A stretch of 64,000 nucleotides of DNA, from positions 558,001-622,000 of the forward strand of contig NZ_CP072827.1 of assembly GCF_017916255.1 (NCBI RefSeq), in the 5' to 3' direction. The first letter of the stretch is position 1. Each line of letters starts with the position of its first letter. Shown here one piece after another: positions 1 through 8,272 of this stretch. A program made the translations under genes and the position numbers. Origin of the DNA: Streptomyces mobaraensis NBRC 13819 = DSM 40847. GTDB lineage: Bacteria > Actinomycetota > Actinomycetes > Streptomycetales > Streptomycetaceae. The notes below the pieces were generated by a model. The model was given only the letters and a program-made list of their open reading frames with translations, was not told the origin of the DNA and made no database searches.

Positions 1-585
1 GTGCCACGACGCGGCGAGCGGCCCGGTCTCGGCCTCCCCGTCCCCGACCACGCAGGCGACCAGCAGCTCCGGCCGGTCGAACGCGGCCCCGTACGCATGC
101 GACAGCGAGTACCCGAGCTCCCCGCCCTCATGAATCGACCCGGGCGTCTCGGGCGCCACATGACTGGGCACCCCACCGGGAAACGAGAACTGCCGGAACA
201 GCCGCTCCATTCCGTCCGCGTCCCGTGTGACATCGGGATACGTCTCGCTGTAGCTCCCCTCCAGCCACGAGTTGGCCAACACAGCGGGCCCCCCATGCCC
301 GGGCCCCCACACACAGAGCGCCTCGATCCCCCGCTGCTTGATCACCCGGTTGAGGTGGGTGTACACGAGGTTCAACCCGGGCGAGGTCCCCCAGTGCCCG
401 AGCAGCCGCGGCTTGATGTGCTCCGGCCGCAGGGGCTCGGTGAGCAGCGGGTTCCCCATCAGATAGATCTGCCCGACGGCCAGATAGTTCGCGGCCCGCC
501 AGTGCGCGTCCAGCGCGGCAAGCTCGGCGTCGGACGGAGGCCGCGCATCGTCGGCGCGCTCCTGGGACTGCTTGGGCTCCGGCAT
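1..585 (-). CDS. Phosphoketolase, N-terminal part (cut by window edge)
   Basis: Xylulose-5-phosphate/fructose-6-phosphate phosphoketolase, a thiamine-diphosphate enzyme that splits ketose phosphates to acetyl phosphate. Only the first 195 codons are present; the full family protein is about 800 residues. The reading frame shows the family signature [20 protein letters not shown], then [17 protein letters not shown] and [17 protein letters not shown], the last being the start of the ThDP-binding region. The chosen ATG at 585 has GGGAG almost touching it, which is too close for a normal ribosome binding site. An in-frame ATG at 621 would add 12 residues but has no clear Shine-Dalgarno. The identification is firm, the start is not. 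Confidence 0.93.
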   Translation of the reverse strand, partial: MPEPKQSQERADDARPPSDAELAALDAHWRAANYLAVGQIYLMGNPLLTEPLRPEHIKPRLLGHWGTSPGLNLVYTHLNRVIKQRGIEALCVWGPGHGGPAVLANSWLEGSYSETYPDVTRDADGMERLFRQFSFPGGVPSHVAPETPGSIHEGGELGYSLSHAYGAAFDRPELLVACVVGDGEAETGPLAASWH

Positions 586-628
586 GCTCCCACGGTTCCA
601 CTTCCCAGGGCGCGGCGCCATGGGAGCA
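585..628 (-). promoter_or_regulatory. Possible translation-control hairpin over the phosphoketolase start
   Basis: An 8-base perfect inverted repeat (585-592 TGCTCCCA and 621-628 TGGGAGCA) flanks the start region. In the minus-strand mRNA the upstream arm could pair with the GTGGGAGCA that carries the only purine-rich SD-like stretch and the A of the ATG, so initiation could depend on opening the stem. Seen in sequence; the regulatory role is inference. Confidence 0.3.
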
Positions 629-910
629 GGCGGCGCGCGGGTCGCACGGATCGTCAGTCCGCCACACGGCACCTTCCCGGCCGTCGGCACGTCGGATCCC
701 GACGTGATTAAGCTGACACGCGGCCCCCAGCGGCCACTCACTCCTACGGCCGACTGAGGCGCCGCGCAAGCCACCGAGAGAGTAACAGGCAGAATCGTCG
801 GCACCACGGGTGCAGTAGTCGCGACGATTCCTGGCCATCCGGTCTGAAACACCAACGGGCAGCACCGAGTTCGGTGACGTTGACATCGAGTTCTGTAGCC
901 AAAATTGTCT
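622..910. other. Intergenic region without a recognisable gene
   Basis: Upstream of the phosphoketolase and downstream of the toxin/immunity locus. Base composition is clearly less GC-rich than the neighbouring genes. I see no convincing coding frame. It presumably holds the phosphoketolase promoter, but no clear -35/-10 pair can be named. Confidence 0.5.
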
Positions 911-970
911 GGAGTCCTTCCTGAATTAATCCAGGAAGGACTCCATACACTCTCAGGACCTGCCCTGAGA
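911..970 (-). terminator. Tandem hairpins after the immunity gene
   Basis: Reading along the minus strand, 11 bases after the immunity stop codon comes a stem with 7-base arms (951-957 TCTCAGG, 964-970 CCTGAGA). A second stem with 13-base perfect arms follows (911-923 and 932-944, 8-base loop) and is followed by a short T-rich run. This is a good factor-independent terminator for the LamG-Rhs-immunity unit. Confidence 0.75.
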
Positions 971-981
971 GGGTCCCATGG

Positions 982-1242
982 TCAGCCCTCACCGCGCAGA
1001 CCGATGGCTTCCGGAAGCCCGATCATCACCCTTTTGCGCTCCGGGTTCTCCTCGGACTCGGCACACTCAAGCATCAGGGCTGCGACTTCCCTGCGCCCCT
1101 CTTCGGAGAGCTCTCGGAAAATAGCAGCAGCAGGCTCAAGGATATCCGTCGCGACATCCGGGTCAATGTCTTCGTCGTCCGACAAGTCAATCGAGACGAC
1201 AACGCTTACGAACGCCCGAACCAAAACCTTGTTGATTTCCAT
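982..1242 (-). CDS. Probable immunity protein of the Rhs toxin
   Basis: An 86-residue acidic protein rich in Asp and Glu (for example DLSDDEDIDPDVATDI), with no signal peptide or membrane segment, so cytoplasmic. The ATG at 1242 overlaps the Rhs stop codon (TGATG), with AAGGG about nine bases upstream, so it is translationally coupled to the toxin. An in-frame TTG at 1245 is a weaker alternative. I do not recognise the family. Position, size and acidity are those of cognate immunity proteins, which sit directly 3' of the toxin tip and neutralise it in the producer. Its lower GC matches the toxin tip and differs from the Rhs core, as expected for an exchanged toxin-immunity cassette. Confidence 0.75.
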   Translation of the reverse strand: MEINKVLVRAFVSVVVSIDLSDDEDIDPDVATDILEPAAAIFRELSEEGRREVAALMLECAESEENPERKRVMIGLPEAIGLRGEG

Positions 1243-4200
1243 CAAGGTACGACCCTTACTCGAATGTTGGTGATCAGGAGCCTGCCTAGGAGGCTACGGG
1301 CCCGCGCCGCTTCGGCCGCATTGGGAACTTCCCACCGACCTGTATAGCCGTTCTGCTCAAGCGCTAGGGACTGGTTCATAGCCTGCCGATATGTCTTGTT
1401 GAAAGTCGTGACGCTCATCTTGCGATCGATTAGCACTCCGTTGGCTGCATCAAACCCGTCGAACTTGATTTGAGACAGACTCTTCGCGTCGGCTTTGTAG
1501 TACTGCAACGCTGGAGCCACACCAGACCTGGAACCGGCTGCCCCCGCATCATAAGCCCGGGCTTCCGAACTCATATTAGCGTTCTCCTTGACCCAAAGAA
1601 CAGCTCCATCACAGTTGTGCACAAGCACTGGTGCGGTACCTGCCAGCACGTGGTACGTGTGCACGCCGCTGACTGTCAGGTCGTGTGTTCGCTGCTGCTT
1701 GACGAAGTGCCGGGTTGCCTTGACTCGGAGCGACTCACCCTTCTCCGTAAGCAGGTGGGAGCCCGGCCGGAGATCTCCTGCACTGACCCATTTCTTTTCC
1801 GTGGTCTCCCAGAAGGGGTGATTGTCCGTGGCAATGATGCTCGCAGCACCATGCCCTGTATCGATTGTCAGATCCGTGAAGGACTTGTCTTGCCGAGTGT
1901 TGAAGGTGGCGACGACCTCACGTGGTGCCAGCTTGCCCGTTTCCGGGTCTGTGGCAAGGACTTTGTCGCCGGTCTTGATTTCTTCGATGGGCTTGCTGGC
2001 GCCAGAATCGAGCAGGACATCTGTACCCGTCGTGAAACTGTGCTCACACGGGACCCCACCACTGCTCCTTGCCGCCCCCTTACCTCTCGCTCCGGCGAAA
2101 CTGCGAACGCTGAGCACCGTGCCGAACATGGAACCGAAAAGCGCCGAGTTCTTGTACCATGCAACTCGCAGTTTGCACATCGTGTCACCAGATGTGCATG
2201 TGACCACGTCGGGAATACTCGCAGGCGGAGAGACCGTTCTATCTCCCGGATTGTGATAGTTCGGATTGGTCCCCATCGCCCAGGGCTGATGTTCCTTTTC
2301 GGTGGGGCGCTGCGGCGGGGCTGAATACTCACTGCCCCCACCGCACTCATCACCACAACCCCCTGTCCAACTTCCAGCAGAGTCGGCGCGCTCGTCGCTT
2401 TCTTCATCATTTTTGGTAGGACCCGGATCTTCCGGCATCCGCTGATCCCATCCGCCATCAGAGCGCTTCGTGCACTGCATCCTCGGCATGGCCCAGCAAT
2501 CCCCCGGCATCAGGCCCGAAGGGTCGGACAGCGTGGCCGGGTTGTTGTGGGCGTACGTGTAGCCGTGGTTCTGCTGGGGGTCGCCCAGGTCCATCACCGG
2601 GTCGACGCTGATGAACCGGCCGATGGTGGGGTCGTATTCGCGGGCGCCGAGGTGGGTCAGGCCCGTCGTCGTGTCGTTCGTGCCGCCGACGAAGCCCTTG
2701 GTGCCCGGCCAGTTCTTCGGCTGTTCGCCGCGCGGGCTGCCGAAGGGGGTGGTGCGTCGGTGAGCGGCCGAGGTGTCCTTCGCATCGATGGCGAGTTGGC
2801 CCGTACCGACGTGGTCCCCGACGACGAACGAGCCGCTGCCGTCGTCGTTCTGGACGGCCTGGACCCCGTTGCCCAGGTCGAGGTAGCGGGTGGCCTTCGG
2901 TGTCTTGGCGCCCTTGGCGAGGGTGATCTCCGTGGCGCCGAGGTAGAGCGTGGTCTCGGTATCCGTGCGGCCGATGAGTCGTTGGCCGTCGGCGTCGTAG
3001 ACGTAGGAGGCGCTGTCGGCGACCTTGTCGTTCCGGAACTGGACGGCCTTGGCCAGGTGCCCTTCGGCGTCCCAGTCCAGGGTCTGCTTGTCACCGGCGA
3101 TCGTCCGGGTCGTGGTGTTGCCGATGGAGTCGTAGGCGTAGGAGTCCTTGGCCGTTCCCGTGGGTGCGGTCGTGTCCACCGCCGTCAGCGTGTGCGGCTG
3201 CGGGCCGCCTGCCGGCGGGTAGGAGTAGGTGCGCCTGGTGTCCTTGGCGCTGTCGCCGCCGGTGTCGTGGCGGGTTTCCGTGAGGCGGTTGCCGGTCTTG
3301 TCGTAGGTGTAGGAGTTCCAATACGGGGCCGGGCCGCCGATCGACTTGCCGTCCGGGGCGTTCGAACAGGACGGCGTGGGCTGGGTCCATTCATCCGTGA
3401 CGCGCCGCAGGTAGTCGTAGGTGAAGCACTGGGTGTCCAGGCCACCGGACGCGGCGTCGGAGACTGCGCGGACGTTGCCGGTCTCGTCGTACGTGTACGT
3501 GGCGGCCTTGTCCGTGGTGGGCGCGTTCTCGCGGTCGACACGGGTGGTGGCCAGCCGCTGTGTGCCCCACTCATAGCCGTTGGTGAGCTGGGTGACTTTG
3601 CCGCCCCCGGTCACCTTCGCCTGGAGCGGCTTGCCCGTGAGGCTGTAGCTGGTGACACTCGCCTTCAGACCGCCGGAGCCGACGACCTCCGTGGGGCGCA
3701 GCAGCTTGTCGTAGGTGTAGACGATGCCGTCGCCCGACAGGGAGCCCGCCTTCGGGAGCATCACGCCCTGGACGCTGCCGGAGGGGTTGTAGGTGGTACC
3801 GAAGTAGTACTCCCCGGCCAGGGCGCCTTCGTTGGAGGGGATCGCCACTCGTGACCGCGTGGCGCGGTACAGCGAGTCGTACTCGTCGATGCGATTGGTG
3901 TAGGCGTTGCCGTTCTCGAAGCGGGTCGAGGTGGCGGGTTGGCCCTTGCCCCGGTTGACCGTGTCGTACGTCCACTCGGCCAGCTTCGTGCCGCTGGTCG
4001 AGCCCTCGCGGAGCTCGGTCTTGCGGCCGAGGTTGTCGTAGGCGTAGTAGAGCGTGTTCTTGGTCTTGCGGGAGTTGGTGACGCTGATCAGCTGGCCGCG
4101 GTCGTCGTACGTGCTGGTCACCGGGCCCTTGTCCGGGTCCTCGGAGGAGACCTGGCGGCCGAGCTGGTCGTAGGTGTACGTCCAGGCGTTCCCCGCCGGA

Positions 4201-7200
4201 TCCGTGAACTTGGTCAGCTTGCCCGTCGGACCGTACGCGTAGCGGGTGACGTCCGCTTCTCCGTCGGCGCCGCGGTCGTGGTGCTGGCGGAGTTCCGTGG
4301 TCTGGCCCCGTGCGTCGATCACCGTGGTCGTGGCCGTGGATCCGACCGGCGGGATCACGGTCGTGCGGTCACCGCCGTAGACGGTGCGGGTCGTGGACAG
4401 CACCTTGCCGGCGTCGCTGTTGCCGGCGATCTGCTTCGTTTCGGTGGCCCGGCCCAGTCCGTCGTAGGCGGTCCAGGTCTGGGACTCCACCTTCAGGGCG
4501 TCATCCGGTGCGAAGAGGGTCGTCGCGGGAGCGCCGAGGGCGTAGTACGTCGCGAAGGACTTCGTGGCCAGACCGCGTTCGTCGTAGAACGTGTCGGTGA
4601 GCAACCGGCCGCCGTCGGGGCCGGGTGCCTGGGTCTGGCGAGGGCGACGAAGTCCGTCGTAGATCGTGTACGACGTCAACTGACCGTAGTTGTCGTTGAG
4701 GGTCCGGGTGGCGACCGCCGCCGGCTTGCCTTCGGCTATGTAGTAGACGAATTCGAGGCTTGGCGCACCGCCCGCGCCCTTCGCCTTGTTGGGGAGCCAG
4801 ACCTTGGTGCTGCGGCCGAGCGCGTCATAGTCGAAGTCCGTGCGCCGGTCGTTGGCGTCCGTCTTGCTGAGCGGCTGGCCGCGCAGCGGGTCGAGCGTGG
4901 TCGTGCTCGTCCAGGCGGTCGACGGGTCTCCCGCCTTGGCCGGCGGAGCAGTCGCGGTGACGGTGTCGGGGAAGCCCGTGGCGGGCGAGTAGGCGGTCGT
5001 GGTAGTGCGGCCGTCCGTCCGCTTGGTGGTCGAGCGGCGCTCACCGGATCGGTCGAAGACCACGTCGGCCGTGAGGTCGGTGGTCGACAGTTCCCGTCCG
5101 TAGCCGTCGTAGGTCTTGCCGGACTCCAGGTAGACCGCCTGCTGGCCGTCGTCCTTCTTCAGCGTGGCCACGCTGGTCGCGTCGCCCTTGGTGGGGGCCG
5201 CTCCGTAGGTCCCTCCGTCGTACGCCGTGCGGACGTCGGAGACGACCGCCTTGGTCCGGTCGATCGACGACGCCTTGTCGCAGGAGGCGGCGACGGTCAC
5301 GGCACGCGACGGCAGGCTGAAGATGTTTGCGTCGGGGTTGTCCGCGTACGTGGTCTGGGTACACCGGTCGTCGGCATCGGTTTCGGTGTCGCCGAAGTCG
5401 TCCACCTGTTTGGCGCGGCCCGTCTTCGTGTCGTACTCCGTCGCCGTACGGGTCTGCCGCCATTTCTCACCCGCTCCGCCGTCCAGCGAAGTGAAGGCAC
5501 GTGACGACTCCGTGCCGGTGAAGTTCGCGGTGACCGTGCCCCAAGAGCGTTCGCGTTTGCCGGTCTCGTGGTGCCAGGGCCGGCTGACGGTCTTGGACAG
5601 GACCTTTCCACCGGGGCCCGAGTAGGTCTCGGTGCGGTACGTGAAGCCGGCCGCGGACTCGTGGTCGGCGATCGGGCCGCCCTCTTCCTCGCTCAGGAGG
5701 GTGCTGACGCTCTTCTTGCCTCCGTCGGAGTCCTTTCGGTCGCCGTCCATGCCGCGGAGGAAGTAGCTGTCCTCCTGGGACTTCATCGCGTCCGCGCCCT
5801 GGCCTCCCTTCTGGACGCGGACGTGTCCGTACCCGCGCCATTGGGACCAGGTCTTGAACTTCTCCTTGGTCAGCCCGTCGTCATCGTCGTAGTGCCAGGC
5901 GGAGCCGTCGAGGTAGTCGTAGCGGGTCACCTGGTCGGGTGCCCCACCCGTGCGGTCGGTGGCCGTCACGGCTTCGACCACGTACTTGTTGAACCACTGC
6001 TTGGTCGGATCGTCGCTGCTGCTCCCGCCGATGAACTGAGGGAAGCAGCGCGTGGTGTTGGATTCGGGTGTGGGGAGTTTCGCCCAGTCGCATGCCGGTT
6101 GCGAATAGACGACGTCCGTCTGCCCGCCGAACTCGTCCGCGATCGTGGAGAGGCGCTCCTTGATGAAGGGCGCTTTGCCGTCCCCGGTCTTGTCCAGACG
6201 GTTGGTCCGCTGGGTGTAGGCGAAGGTCGTCTTCGGCAGGGTGATGGCGGGGCTCGCGGACTGGCCGGTGTGCTGGATCGAGTCCAGCAGGAGTTGGTAG
6301 TCGATGTCCGCCGTGCCCCAGCGGTGGTTCAGTTTCCACGAGTCGACAGTCGCGTACTTGCCGTCATTCTTGAGGACGCTGGTGGAGACGTCCGTCAGGC
6401 GCTTCCGTGTCCAGAAGGACGGAGAGAAGCGGCCCTTGTCGCACTCGGTTCCCTCCTTGCAGTTCAGGTCCCACGGAGTGTCGTACCAGTACGCCTTCTT
6501 GTCGTCGATGGTGTTCTCCGCACAGGTCACCTTGTCCTTGTCCTGCGGGAGGCACCGCTCGGCGTTGGTGAAGTCGACCTTGGCCAGCGGCTTGGCATAC
6601 AGGTCGGCCGACTTCAGTCCGTACTCGATGCGCTTGAGGTAGCCCCCGCGCGCGTACGGGGTGTCGTCCTTCTTCTCCAGATCGCGGCCGTAGGAGTTGG
6701 TCTCCTTGCCGTAGTAGTAACCGACCGCGTTGCCGTGCCGGTCGACGGCGTAGTCGAGGTTCCAGCGCCACGCCTGTTGGCACCACGAGTCCTTGAAGCC
6801 GGTTTTGTGGCAGGGTTCGCCCGAGTTGTTCCCGTAGACGGGTACGGTCCAGGTGGAGTCGGTGGTGTCCTTGCCCTTGGTCCAGCCGTTGAGCTTGTGG
6901 TAGCCGAAGTAGTAGCGGGTACCGCCCGGGGTGGTCAGCCGCCAGTACTCGTTGTCGTTGTCACCGTTGTCGTGCTCACTGCCGGAGAGCCGGGCGATCC
7001 TGGTGCCGTCGTCGTTCTTGAGCTTGAATTCGTTGCCGCCGGCCGGGACGAGTTCTCCCGCCTTGCCGTTGAAGGAGATGAAGGCGTTGTCATAGGCCCA
7101 GCAGAGATCGCCGGGCTTGTTGCCGTCGTCGTGCTTCTCCCCGTCGTCGTAGCACGGCTTGTAGCGGCGCTCGATGAATCCGGGCCACATGTCGAAGCCG

Positions 7201-8141
7201 TCGCCCACCCAGGACGACTGGTTGTTGGTGTTGCCCGTGCGGCCGTCGATGGTCGAAGACGAGTAGCTGAGCCCGATGTTGGGCTTCATAGCGCCGGGTA
7301 CGTCCGGCACCGGAATGTCATAGGACCAGCTGAAGGCACCGCTGTTCAGGTCGGTCTTCCAAGTCGCCGACGGTGACAGAGGCGTGGCCTTATAGTCGCC
7401 CTTCTCGCCCGATGCGGCCGGGGCGGCGGCGAGGACGGTGGTGTTCCCGGCCCGCAGAGCGATCTGGTCGGCGGTCAGTACCTGCTTTTCGGTGTCGTTC
7501 TTCGTGGCGAGTGGCTTCGCGGTCCGGCACGCGGCCTTGTCGGGAGAGGTGATCGCGCAAGAAGGGAGTTCGACGAGCCGCAGTCGTGACGCGTATCCGC
7601 CGCCGAAAGCCTGCGCATAGCCGGAGTAGTCGATGCGCACCCGCGCGTTGGTGGGCGCCGCGCTCTTCGCCGTGCTCTTGCCGGGCGCCGGAGTGATGAC
7701 GAACAGGGGTCCGTCCACCTGGGCCCGACGACTCGCCTCCGGTTCCAGGACACGGACTTCGGCTTTGTCGGGTGACCCGGGCGGCCTTTCCGATCCCTTC
7801 GAAGACGCGAAGAGACTGAGCGGGAAACTGCCCGCGTTCTCCCGCCCTCCGGCCGCGGTCGGCCCACCCGTCAGTTCGACCAGGGATTTCCCGCTCGGGC
7901 TCCACGAGGCCCGAGGGGCCTGCCCGGGAACCCTCGGAGCTGGATCGATCTTGCGCGGTTTACTCCCGATCTCCTTTCCTGCTACCGGCTTTCCCGGTGG
8001 CGGTGCACCGGGGAGGTTGCCGGCGGCGTCGGCCGCCGATGCGGCCACGCCCTGCAGCAGTGCCCCCACCAAGACCGTGGACACTCCGAGTGCCACGCGT
8101 CTGTGCCAAGGGGAGATTCGCACTCCGGCCTTGCCTTTCAT
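1242..8141 (-). CDS. Secreted Rhs polymorphic toxin with HINT and nuclease-like tip
   Basis: 2299 residues. The N-terminus has a basic region, a hydrophobic stretch and Ala-rich cleavage site (about residues 12-40), so it is exported by Sec or Tat. A SpvB/TcdB-like N-terminal region is followed by many YD repeats (YDxxG type, roughly residues 900-1850) that form the encapsulating shell. The Rhs core motif (LGAREYDPTIGRFISVDP and DPSGL) ends near residue 1877. Next comes a variable linker, then a HINT self-cleaving domain at about 2032-2176, beginning with Cys (CEHSFTTGTD) and ending VLVHN|C. The last 123 residues are the toxin tip; KFDGFDAANGVLIDRK fits the restriction-endonuclease fold of the Tox-REase-5 class, so I predict a nuclease. 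The LamG gene lies upstream and the immunity gene overlaps downstream. Toxin class is inference from motifs. Confidence 0.92.
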   Translation of the reverse strand: MKGKAGVRISPWHRRVALGVSTVLVGALLQGVAASAADAAGNLPGAPPPGKPVAGKEIGSKPRKIDPAPRVPGQAPRASWSPSGKSLVELTGGPTAAGGRENAGSFPLSLFASSKGSERPPGSPDKAEVRVLEPEASRRAQVDGPLFVITPAPGKSTAKSAAPTNARVRIDYSGYAQAFGGGYASRLRLVELPSCAITSPDKAACRTAKPLATKNDTEKQVLTADQIALRAGNTTVLAAAPAASGEKGDYKATPLSPSATWKTDLNSGAFSWSYDIPVPDVPGAMKPNIGLSYSSSTIDGRTGNTNNQSSWVGDGFDMWPGFIERRYKPCYDDGEKHDDGNKPGDLCWAYDNAFISFNGKAGELVPAGGNEFKLKNDDGTRIARLSGSEHDNGDNDNEYWRLTTPGGTRYYFGYHKLNGWTKGKDTTDSTWTVPVYGNNSGEPCHKTGFKDSWCQQAWRWNLDYAVDRHGNAVGYYYGKETNSYGRDLEKKDDTPYARGGYLKRIEYGLKSADLYAKPLAKVDFTNAERCLPQDKDKVTCAENTIDDKKAYWYDTPWDLNCKEGTECDKGRFSPSFWTRKRLTDVSTSVLKNDGKYATVDSWKLNHRWGTADIDYQLLLDSIQHTGQSASPAITLPKTTFAYTQRTNRLDKTGDGKAPFIKERLSTIADEFGGQTDVVYSQPACDWAKLPTPESNTTRCFPQFIGGSSSDDPTKQWFNKYVVEAVTATDRTGGAPDQVTRYDYLDGSAWHYDDDDGLTKEKFKTWSQWRGYGHVRVQKGGQGADAMKSQEDSYFLRGMDGDRKDSDGGKKSVSTLLSEEEGGPIADHESAAGFTYRTETYSGPGGKVLSKTVSRPWHHETGKRERSWGTVTANFTGTESSRAFTSLDGGAGEKWRQTRTATEYDTKTGRAKQVDDFGDTETDADDRCTQTTYADNPDANIFSLPSRAVTVAASCDKASSIDRTKAVVSDVRTAYDGGTYGAAPTKGDATSVATLKKDDGQQAVYLESGKTYDGYGRELSTTDLTADVVFDRSGERRSTTKRTDGRTTTTAYSPATGFPDTVTATAPPAKAGDPSTAWTSTTTLDPLRGQPLSKTDANDRRTDFDYDALGRSTKVWLPNKAKGAGGAPSLEFVYYIAEGKPAAVATRTLNDNYGQLTSYTIYDGLRRPRQTQAPGPDGGRLLTDTFYDERGLATKSFATYYALGAPATTLFAPDDALKVESQTWTAYDGLGRATETKQIAGNSDAGKVLSTTRTVYGGDRTTVIPPVGSTATTTVIDARGQTTELRQHHDRGADGEADVTRYAYGPTGKLTKFTDPAGNAWTYTYDQLGRQVSSEDPDKGPVTSTYDDRGQLISVTNSRKTKNTLYYAYDNLGRKTELREGSTSGTKLAEWTYDTVNRGKGQPATSTRFENGNAYTNRIDEYDSLYRATRSRVAIPSNEGALAGEYYFGTTYNPSGSVQGVMLPKAGSLSGDGIVYTYDKLLRPTEVVGSGGLKASVTSYSLTGKPLQAKVTGGGKVTQLTNGYEWGTQRLATTRVDRENAPTTDKAATYTYDETGNVRAVSDAASGGLDTQCFTYDYLRRVTDEWTQPTPSCSNAPDGKSIGGPAPYWNSYTYDKTGNRLTETRHDTGGDSAKDTRRTYSYPPAGGPQPHTLTAVDTTAPTGTAKDSYAYDSIGNTTTRTIAGDKQTLDWDAEGHLAKAVQFRNDKVADSASYVYDADGQRLIGRTDTETTLYLGATEITLAKGAKTPKATRYLDLGNGVQAVQNDDGSGSFVVGDHVGTGQLAIDAKDTSAAHRRTTPFGSPRGEQPKNWPGTKGFVGGTNDTTTGLTHLGAREYDPTIGRFISVDPVMDLGDPQQNHGYTYAHNNPATLSDPSGLMPGDCWAMPRMQCTKRSDGGWDQRMPEDPGPTKNDEESDERADSAGSWTGGCGDECGGGSEYSAPPQRPTEKEHQPWAMGTNPNYHNPGDRTVSPPASIPDVVTCTSGDTMCKLRVAWYKNSALFGSMFGTVLSVRSFAGARGKGAARSSGGVPCEHSFTTGTDVLLDSGASKPIEEIKTGDKVLATDPETGKLAPREVVATFNTRQDKSFTDLTIDTGHGAASIIATDNHPFWETTEKKWVSAGDLRPGSHLLTEKGESLRVKATRHFVKQQRTHDLTVSGVHTYHVLAGTAPVLVHNCDGAVLWVKENANMSSEARAYDAGAAGSRSGVAPALQYYKADAKSLSQIKFDGFDAANGVLIDRKMSVTTFNKTYRQAMNQSLALEQNGYTGRWEVPNAAEAARARSLLGRLLITNIRVRVVP

Positions 8142-8272
8142 CTCTCGTCATCCCTCGCTGAGGCAGCGCGAACGCGTCGTGCGCGCTGCGAGTCTGCGGA
8201 ATCCGTCTGCGACGGCATTGCACGAATCCCGTGGGGAGCCCGACCGTCGCCGGCTCCCCACGCGTGCGCGGG

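Noticed and set aside
1..711. Long plus-strand open frame at the window start
   Set aside because: It is the shadow of the phosphoketolase gene; the minus frame has clear family motifs.
744..992. 82-codon minus-strand frame across the hairpins
   Set aside because: It runs through the tandem hairpins and the end of the immunity gene and has no family signature.
2547..7376. Very long plus-strand frames opposite the Rhs gene
   Set aside because: They result from GC-rich codon bias on the other strand; products are Val/Gly/Arg-rich without domains.
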